Positions 57,360 through 64,000 of a DNA stretch of 64,000 nt are shown piece by piece; positions within the stretch are counted from its first letter, which is position 1; each line of letters begins with the position of its first letter. The DNA is from Diphasiastrum complanatum. Lineage: Eukaryota; Streptophyta; Lycopodiopsida; Lycopodiales; Lycopodiaceae. The position numbers and the translations under genes are program-made. Under the pieces are notes generated by a model. The model had not been told where the DNA came from, did no database searches, and saw only the letters and a list, made by a program, of their open reading frames with translations. The stretch spans positions 2,977,106 through 3,041,105 of the forward strand of contig CM055098.1 in assembly GCA_029204225.1 (NCBI GenBank), read 5' to 3'.

Positions 57360-57960
57360 AAACTCAATTAAAAAAATGTAGTCCTCCCACTGAGACTGTT
57401 TGTGAGACACATATGTCTTCACATATCCTCCATAATATGATTAGTTCTTTCAGTCTATCCATCTAATTAAGGATGATCAGTAGAATTAAAACTAAGCGAG
57501 GTCTCAAGCTTATGGAATACAATTGACCGAAAGTGATTTGTAAACGGAGGATTTTTGTTAGTAACAATATCAATTGGCAGTCATAAAGCCTGAATAAGCC
57601 TTTGTAGTTGACTTTACTAGTATTAATGGAGCTAACTTACTTAACTTGTACACTACAACTCAAATAGAATTATTTTGTTCTTGGATCTTAGGAAGTCCAA
57701 CTACAAAATCCATAGATATGTTTTCTCATCATTTCTAGGGGATATCTAAGAGATGTAATAACCCTCCAGCCTTGAAGTGTTCTGCTTTGGCTAGTTGATA
57801 GGGCTTACATCTAATCATGTAAGACTCGACATACGGCTTGAGTTTTGGCCAATAAAAATTCTCTTATGAACAAGTCTAAAGTCTTGTGTATACCTAGATG
57901 ACCTAAATAGAGTACATCATGACATTAAAATTTTTTTTGTTTCTTTAGCTCATCATTCCC
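57360..57960 (-). pseudogene. Ty3-gypsy integrase fragment
   Basis: The minus-strand reading has YLGHLGIHKTLDLFIREF (zinc-binding region), IYGFCSWTS, and TERTNHIMEDM, the counterpart of the usual GQTERTN-x-x-LE motif. Many stops. Confidence 0.7.
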
Positions 57961-58059
57961 TAGTACACAAACTTTTCCATTCTAAAATAGTAACCCACTT
58001 TGAATAGTGAATTGTTTTACAATCTTCTTATTTTTTTTATTTTTTTTCGATAATTGAGA

Positions 58060-58703
58060 TCTCTATGAATTAATCTCAGTTTCATTCTCATTCATTTTGG
58101 TCTCAACCATATTCCATATTAGACTAGGATGAAAATTAGTTTCAAAATTTTCTTTCAACGAAAGATATAGATCTGTAGAAATCTGGGTGAATGAAAATTC
58201 ATTTGATTCACCAATTCGATTAAGTGCATCTGCAATCTGATTAGAGTTGTATTTGACATATCGGATCTCATGATCAAATTCTTGCATAAGTTCAGCCCAC
58301 CGAGCTTTGCGACCTCTCAAATTGTGTTGATTACAAAAGTATTTCAGAGGCCAATGATTTAAATGTATACACTATAAACTAACTACCATAAAAATAACGT
58401 CTCCAAATTTTAAGTGCATATATCACAGCAAATAACTTATTTTTTTGAGTTGTATAATGCAACTGAAGTCCGTCCAGTAACTTTCTTGCTCTCAAACAAT
58501 ATTAGCCTACCCTTTTGTGAAAGAACTGCTCCTATTATCGAATCACTTGCATTAGTTTTAATGACGTAAGGTAAATCTAGAATTGCAATCCAAAAAACAG
58601 AAGCTGAAACCACCATGCCTTCAAGCTTTTCAAAACATTGGTTCAGTTCTTCATTACATTCAATAAACGAACTAGATTGACCTCTCTTCTTTTTCTTACT
58701 AAG
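58060..58703 (-). pseudogene. Ty3-gypsy RT end and RNase H, cut by element B
   Basis: KKKKRGQSSSFIECNEELNQ, then LPYVIKTNASDSIIGAVLSQ, GRLILFESKKVTG; after damage, RKARWAELMQEFDHEIRYVK and NQIADALNRI. Order RNase H then integrase (57360-57960) to the left fits one element. The right edge at 58703 is the insertion point of element B's 5' LTR; ORFs running past it use LTR bases. Confidence 0.85.
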
Positions 58704-59532
58704 TGTGAAAAATGCAAAAATAAGCTTGGTAGAGGCCAAATATCTTGTATATAGATAAACACACATGTGTGGAGCCTGTTCCCATGTGTGAAAATAGTGT
58801 ACTTGTCATGTACCATAATCATATAGGTTGTACATATGATTTAATTCAAGTTCTAGTGGCTAAAAAGGCCAAAAACTAGTTTTCTAGACATATGACACAT
58901 GGCATCAATCTATTGATCGCATGAGCCACATCCTTTGGTTAGGTGTCATATCCCATGTGTAGAGGACAGCTCACATGTGTGGAATAAGCTGAAGTAGGCG
59001 AATTTTGACTTCTAGAAGATTTGTAGATCTCCATATAGAAGGAAAATGGACCAAAAGTGCTCAAAATAGAAGGTTTTGTCCAAGTGTCAGTTTTGCATGA
59101 TAAATCATCATATGACAAAGCACCTTCACACATGTGGGATCAGAGGGATGATCAGTGACACGATCTCCCACTTATTGTATATATAGAGCCACATTTGGCC
59201 ATAATCAATGTGAGACACCAATCTTGGTTTTGGAAGCAATTTTGAGTGATTCTCTCCATTTGTCTACATTTGTTTTGATTGTTTTGAGGTTCTATCAATG
59301 TGTACTTGATTTTCAGGTTGGAGTCCATACCCTGACAGGGTTTCACACGTGTGAAACTAGCAAGTACATTTACCTTCAATAAATGATTGTTCTTGTTTGG
59401 ATTTTATGTCTAGAATTGATCTAGATTGATCTTAATCTTATGTAGATTGATAGATCAAGTAAATCTAACATCCAATCCCTCTTGAGGATCATATTAGGAT
59501 CCAGTCTTGGTCCTTTTTGTACTTTTTGCACA
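58704..59532 (+). repeat. 5' LTR of element B, 829 bp
   Basis: Begins TGTGAAAAATGC, ends TTTTTGCACA before the PBS. Contains repeated CACATGTG / CACACGTGTG palindromes (about 58770, 58786, 58952, 58971, 59130, 59342), which include E-box and G-box cores. The first 400 bp match 63179-63582 at about 98%. Confidence 0.9.
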
Positions 59533-59549
59533 TGGTATCAGAGCCTAGT
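59533..59549 (+). other. Primer-binding site of element B
   Basis: TGGTATCAGAGCCTAGT; the first 12-13 bases equal the plant initiator-tRNA-Met complement. Confidence 0.88.
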
Positions 59550-61207
59550 ACAAGAGGTTTTGTTGAAATTGATAGGGTTAATCCAAATCAAAGCCAAAAT
59601 TAGCAGTTTTTTCAAAACTAGTCAAATTTTGTGTAGCGAGTTGGATTTGATAGCTATTTACAAAATTTTTGGTCCAAATCTTGTTGTGGGCAGTAGGAAC
59701 CCTTTTCACACGTGTGAGGCCGTACATCTCCGGTTTTTACTGAGAAATTTCAAAAATTTGTAGAATTTGACTCACATACCCAATTTGAGTGATTTTTGGT
59801 GCAAAATCAAGCATTTTCTATAGAGAATCTAATCCCTTGATTAGTTCTTGGATTAGATCAGCCAAGAAATTAAATTTGAAGCTTGAAATAGGTGCATTAA
59901 TTGATCATCTTTGATTTTTTGAGTGTATGTTGAAGTTGAGAGAGATTTTGCTACAAATCATAGATTAAGGAGTGATATGCAAGGTGAGAGGTTGAAATCC
60001 ATTGTACCATCACTCTAGATTTGTTCAAGAGTGATAGGGTCAAGTTTAGAAGCATCAATTTGCTAGAAAACATCCTTGGATCTGTCCTCCAAGTGAAACC
60101 TTTGAGAGTTTCTAGTGCATATAGAGCATCTATGCAAATCTTTTGTAGAATTTGACATAGATTGGTTTCAATTGAAAGTTCTAGAAAAGAGATTGAGATC
60201 CAAGTCACATTATTCAATCCTACTCAATTTGTTTGAGTGTTTGTGAGGCTTGAAAAGAGTCATTAAGGTGTCTATGGCAAATGTGTAGAGAGAGATCCAA
60301 TTTTCTAAGAGTTCCTTCCTTTGTAGAAGGCAAGATCTAGAAGCTCATTTTGTGTTGTTATTGGTGGAGAATTTGTATTCTCCCAGGTGATCAAATCTTT
60401 CTAAGTGGCATTAGCTCTTTGAAGCACAATATCTTAGTGAGAAAACTCACAACCTTTGATTTTGAATTTCATTCCAAGTCTTAAGAGGTAGAGTAATTGG
60501 TGGAATCCAATAGGGGTGATTGAATCAATTTATTGAGCAAAAATTGACATAGTATGTATGAAACTCAAATTAGTTCTATTCAACCTTCTTTGTGAGAGTG
60601 TGAGGGTCAATTTGTGATCCCATTGGATGTCTAGAATGAGGAGGAGTCCATATTTGAGTATTCATGCATGGTTGAGATCTTTGGGAATCTCTAGTTGTCT
60701 AATTTTTTAAGCTTTGTGAAAAATTGGTGGTATAGTTTGTTGTCAAATCAAATCAAATTCATTCTAAATCTCAAGTGTGAGATTATTTGGGTCAAGAGTG
60801 AGTCCAAAAGAAGTGATTAAGTTTGGTTTTCATGTATTTGAAACAAAACCCATCTTTTGTTCAAGAATCTCAAGTGTTGAGAGAACTAGTCAAGTGAAAA
60901 GGAAAATCTAGGTGTCAAATCTTTTTCATATCCATTTCAACTTTCAAAAGAAAGAGTCATTGGTATTTAATGAGTCCAATAGGAGATTGGATCTGATTTA
61001 TTTTGTGATTTGATTAAAGATTGTGTGCTTTTGTCTTAGTGATCAAAGCAAAGTTTCCAAGTGACTAGTCATTAGTGTGAAGATTGATTCTTAGGTTTGT
61101 GAGCTAGATCTTTTGTAGATCATTCTAGATTGTTGAAGATGTTCAAATCTAGTCTCTTGAAAGTCACAAATTACATTTGTAGAATCATATCCCAGTTTTT
61201 TATTCAC
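59550..61207 (+). other. Leader of element B, non-coding
   Basis: No ORF above background. Contains cacacgtgtg at about 59706 and recurring words such as aattctaaatctcaagtg and gtgaga. Long leaders occur in large plant copia elements. Confidence 0.5.
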
Positions 61208-62926
61208 ATGGCATCAATAGGTGGCATCCTATTGAAGGAAAGAAAGGATACTAAGTACAACCTTTGTGGCAAGGGAGGATATTTTTTCTCAAGATGCTAC
61301 AAAAAGAAGACCAATCCATCCAAGGAGAACCAAAGCAAGGGGGCCGAGGTGAAGGATGGAGCTTCAAGTTCAAAATGCAAATACAAGAAGGACAAGTCCA
61401 AGGAAAGGTGTTTCCTTTGTAGAAAGGTGAATGAGGCTTGGAGTCTCACAAGGACTTGCAAGATTTGTCTTCAAGAGTCCATCACAACACATGTCAAATC
61501 TTTTGAAATTTTTCATCTGGAAGTGCATTGTTTGGTTCAAGATGCAAAGATAGATGTCACTTTCATGAAAGTAACTTGGATCTATTTTATGTCCTTGGAA
61601 AGTATTTTGCTTGGAACTTTGGACAAGTTCAAACTTACTGTTATTATCCAAGAGAAATCAATCAAGAATAAGGAGCAATCACAGAATGAAAATAGTTTCA
61701 TTTATGCTCTCATGTCAACTTATGAAGATCTATTTTGCTTTGAAGGGATTTTTGTATCTCAAAGGTGGCTTAAGGCAATACTAGTTGAGTGTGATGTCTT
61801 AAAGTATAGCAAAGCATGTTTTCCTTGTAAGCTTACATTAGTTATTAAGACAAGGAAATGGAAATATCTTCATAATGTAGGATCTTTTGGTTTCAATAAG
61901 ATCATGAATGATGTGTTCATTCATAAAGATGAAAATTGTAAGTTTTCAATCTTAAAGGCAAGTTGTAAACTTCTTATGAGAATAATTGAAGCATCCAAAG
62001 TGGACACTTATATCCATAATCAAGTAGTTAGCCTTATTGAGATGGAAATGCCTTTTGATTTCAATATTGGAAAAATCATGTCAAGTTGTGGTGATTTTTG
62101 GACTTATGTTTCTAGCATAAGTAATCTTGATAATCATAGGAAGTGCATATTGAATGGTCATACTTGTTGTGATCATTATGAGACATGGAGGTCTCGGTTT
62201 TCCATCAAGAAGGAACATCATGAAGAGGATCTCAAGGAGTCATCTCAAGGTTCAAGTGTGCCAAGGATTGAGGAGAGACCTTCTCAAATTGTGATTCCAA
62301 AAAGAAAGTTAAGAAATATGGTTGAGTCCATGTGGCTCACATTTCAAGGGAAAGAGGAGCATATCTCATGTGGTATACATCACATACTTACTTCTCTTAT
62401 GTCATTTGATAAATCAATTTGCTTTAGTGAGATCATTGCATCTCAAAATTGGAGTAAAGCCATACTAGTTGAGTATGAAGTCTCTCTTGAGAACATGGAT
62501 GATGTTCTTAAAAGGTTGAAATTGATTTTAAATCAACTAGAAAGCAAATGGTTATTTCATCAAATGTATGCTCTTGAGTCATGTAAGAGCAAAAGTGATT
62601 TGTTCACTCATAGTTTGAAAATTTGTATTGAGGCAAATTGTAAACTCTTTATGAGAGTAAGTGAATCATCTTCTAAAGACACTTATCTCCATAATGAAGT
62701 ATTTAGCCTCATTGGATCTGAGATTAGCATGGTAAACAAGCATGAAGATATGATGCAAACACTTTGTTATTATAGCATGCATAGTCTTGCCAATTTGGAT
62801 AAGTCTAATTCTCTAGATCATGGTAACATGATGTTAGATCTTTGTGATCCTAATAAGTCAAGAATAAATCTTTATTTTCTCAAGGAGGAGCATGCACATG
62901 AAGAAGGAGCAAGCCTCAAAGTCTAA
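61208..62926 (+). CDS. Element B ORF, 572 aa: Gag start and zinc-knuckle relics plus an unknown duplicated region
   Basis: The ATG at 61208 (MASIGGILLKERKDTKYN) is chosen because element A's gag starts MASIG after a similar leader; the frame is open upstream to about 61139. The UBN2 Gag core is missing. YNLCGKGGYFFSRCYKKK is a CCHC knuckle lacking its first Cys and its His, and CFLCRKVNEAW looks like a second remnant. The rest holds two diverged copies of one block. Copy 1 has FEGIFVSQRWLKAILVE, ASCKLLMRIIEASKVDTYIH and NQVVSLIEMEM. Copy 2 has FSEIIASQNWSKAILVEYEV, ANCKLFMRVSESSSKDTYLH and NEVFSLIGSEI. By eye these recall the start of copia RT (WxxAMxxE, then LLLAxAA, then QMDVKTAFL) without catalytic residues. 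Open for 572 codons in AT-rich DNA. Function unknown. Confidence 0.65.
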   Translation: MASIGGILLKERKDTKYNLCGKGGYFFSRCYKKKTNPSKENQSKGAEVKDGASSSKCKYKKDKSKERCFLCRKVNEAWSLTRTCKICLQESITTHVKSFEIFHLEVHCLVQDAKIDVTFMKVTWIYFMSLESILLGTLDKFKLTVIIQEKSIKNKEQSQNENSFIYALMSTYEDLFCFEGIFVSQRWLKAILVECDVLKYSKACFPCKLTLVIKTRKWKYLHNVGSFGFNKIMNDVFIHKDENCKFSILKASCKLLMRIIEASKVDTYIHNQVVSLIEMEMPFDFNIGKIMSSCGDFWTYVSSISNLDNHRKCILNGHTCCDHYETWRSRFSIKKEHHEEDLKESSQGSSVPRIEERPSQIVIPKRKLRNMVESMWLTFQGKEEHISCGIHHILTSLMSFDKSICFSEIIASQNWSKAILVEYEVSLENMDDVLKRLKLILNQLESKWLFHQMYALESCKSKSDLFTHSLKICIEANCKLFMRVSESSSKDTYLHNEVFSLIGSEISMVNKHEDMMQTLCYYSMHSLANLDKSNSLDHGNMMLDLCDPNKSRINLYFLKEEHAHEEGASLKV

Positions 62927-63169
62927 GCATCTACATGAAATTTGGAAGGAATCAATTTCGAAGATGCTAGGATGGTGCAAAGCTCTCAAGTTCATCAAAG
63001 ATGTCAACATCAAAGAAGCACTATCATGGATATGGTGATTTCAGATCAACATCAAGCTCATTGGCTGATCTTCACACCTTTTGAACCAGCAAAGACCAAT
63101 TCAGCCCATGGAGTCAAGTTCAAGATCATCATGTTTTCCATCAAGCTAGATTTACCAAGCTAGATTTTT

Positions 63170-63178
63170 GAGGAGGAG
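63170..63178 (+). other. Polypurine tract of element B
   Basis: gaggaggag immediately before the 3' LTR. Confidence 0.75.
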
Positions 63179-63582
63179 TGTGAAAAATGCAAAAATAAGC
63201 TTGGTAGAGGCCAAAAATCTTGTATATAGATAAACACACATGTGTGGAGCCTGTTCCCACATGTGAAAATAGTGTACTTGTCATGTACCATAATCATATA
63301 GGTTGTACATATGATTTAATTCAAGTTTTAGTGGCTAAAAAGGCCAAAAACTAGTTTTCTAGACATATGACACATGACATCAATCTATTGATTGCATGAG
63401 CCACATCCTTTGGTTAGGTGTCATATCCCATGTGTAGAGGACAACTCACATGTGTGGAATAAGCTGAAGTAGGCAAATTTTGACTTCTAGAAGATTTCCA
63501 AGTAGATCTCCATATAGAAGGAAAATGGACCAAAAGTGCTCAAAATAGAAGGTTTTGTCCAAGTGTCAGTTTTGCATGATGA
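63179..63582 (+). repeat. 3' LTR of element B, interrupted after 404 bp
   Basis: Matches the start of the 5' LTR until ttttgcatgat, then changes to another LTR-like start at 63584. Confidence 0.88.
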
Positions 63583-63583
63583 A

Positions 63584-64000
63584 TGTGAGAAATTGGCAAA
63601 AATCTAGCTTGGTATTTTTTATGATAGAAGTTTGTAAGTGAATCTCACATGTGTGGAAAATTGTAAAGTAAATCAAAATGTTTGATATAGGGGTCTCATA
63701 GAATTTCATAGTCAAGCATTTAGGTGTAGGATGTTGATAGGGTCAAATTTGGCATAGATGGCAAATTATCCATTTCCACTTGTAATGCCACTATTGAGCC
63801 AAAATAGAGCCAAACTTGTGCCAATTAGAGTGTAGACAAGTGTCATGCTTTTGTTTGATGAAGCTTAAGAGGTCCAATAGGATTTAGAGGTGGAACCTTG
63901 TGACGTCCAATAGAAAATTGAGTGTGCTTGAATATAGTCCAATAGAATTTAGAGGTGCATGGATCAATGGTCCAATAGGATTAAGAGGTGGCAAAGTGTG
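63584..64000 (+). repeat. Probable start of a third, related LTR, running off the window
   Basis: Begins TGTGAGAAATTGGCAAAAAT and contains ctcacatgtgtggaaaa, closely paralleling the first 60 bp and palindromes of the LTRs of A and B. Because it interrupts B's 3' LTR it is read as a nested insertion of a sister family. The other end is outside the window. Confidence 0.5.

Larger units (their letters stand above)
58704..63582 (+). mobile_element. Ty1-copia-type LTR element B with one long ORF
   Basis: Two LTRs in direct orientation (58704-59532; 63179-63582, cut short), PBS at 59533, polypurine tract at 63170-63178, and between them a 1.67-kb leader and a single ORF (61208-62926). Protease, integrase core, complete RT and RNase H are missing, so it would depend on enzymes of a relative such as element A. 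It is inserted in a gypsy RT. Confidence 0.88.

Overview
This window is nuclear DNA of a seed plant or other vascular plant with a large, repeat-swollen genome. A gymnosperm is my best guess; a fern is not excluded. The evidence is AT-rich sequence, spliceosomal introns with GT/AG borders, plant-type Ty1-copia and Ty3-gypsy elements with PBSs complementary to initiator tRNA-Met, hAT transposases with BED and DUF659 regions, and one plant-type host enzyme. There are no operons, no CRISPR array and no bacterial features.

Only two host genes look real. At 12192-13568 (+) an intronless gene encodes a class V aminotransferase-fold PLP enzyme of the plant L-cysteine desulfhydrase type. At 45515-46441 (+) a two-exon gene encodes a 98-residue single-pass membrane protein. 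Most of the rest is transposable elements in layers of decay.

Layout. 0.2-1.4 kb: copia remnant (-). 3.6-4.4 kb: gypsy gag-protease (+), cut by an 825-bp copia LTR with PBS and gag (4.5-6.8 kb). 7.4-10.4 kb: gypsy gag, leader, PBS and probable LTR (-). 11.4 kb: tRNA-derived SINE-like insertion with a 14-bp target duplication. 14-17.3 kb: copia fragments (-) and a piece resembling a reverse-transcriptase-linked domain. 20.4-24.3 kb: nearly complete multi-exon hAT transposase gene (-). 25.0-41.3 kb: one Ty1-copia element (called D, -) broken by at least three insertions. These are a 326-bp deletion derivative of hAT (25.5 kb), a second copia element C with matching 5-bp target duplications (26.9-31.5 kb, itself filled with hAT debris), and a 6.6-kb hAT element with matching 8-bp target duplications (32.0-38.6 kb, itself carrying an LTR-like insertion and plus-strand ORFs). 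D sits in a gypsy reverse transcriptase (41.3 kb on). 41.8-43 kb: copia/gypsy chimera. 49-52.9 kb: unknown ORFs, a copia gag-protease joined to an LTR, and a gypsy RT. 55.9-57.3 kb: tyrosine-recombinase (Crypton-like) gene remnant (-). 57.4-58.7 kb: gypsy IN and RNase H (-), interrupted by copia element B (58.7-63.6 kb), which has two LTRs and one long unusual ORF. A third related LTR appears to start inside B's 3' LTR at 63.58 kb and runs off the window.

The most promising material for novelty is the 572-codon ORF of element B, with a diverged internal duplication; the paired plus-strand ORFs and an unrecognised protein-like segment inside the large hAT; the tyrosine-recombinase gene; and the way different hAT relatives appear to swap the palindromic motif repeated at their ends. 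All family assignments are by eye from translated motifs; no database search was possible.
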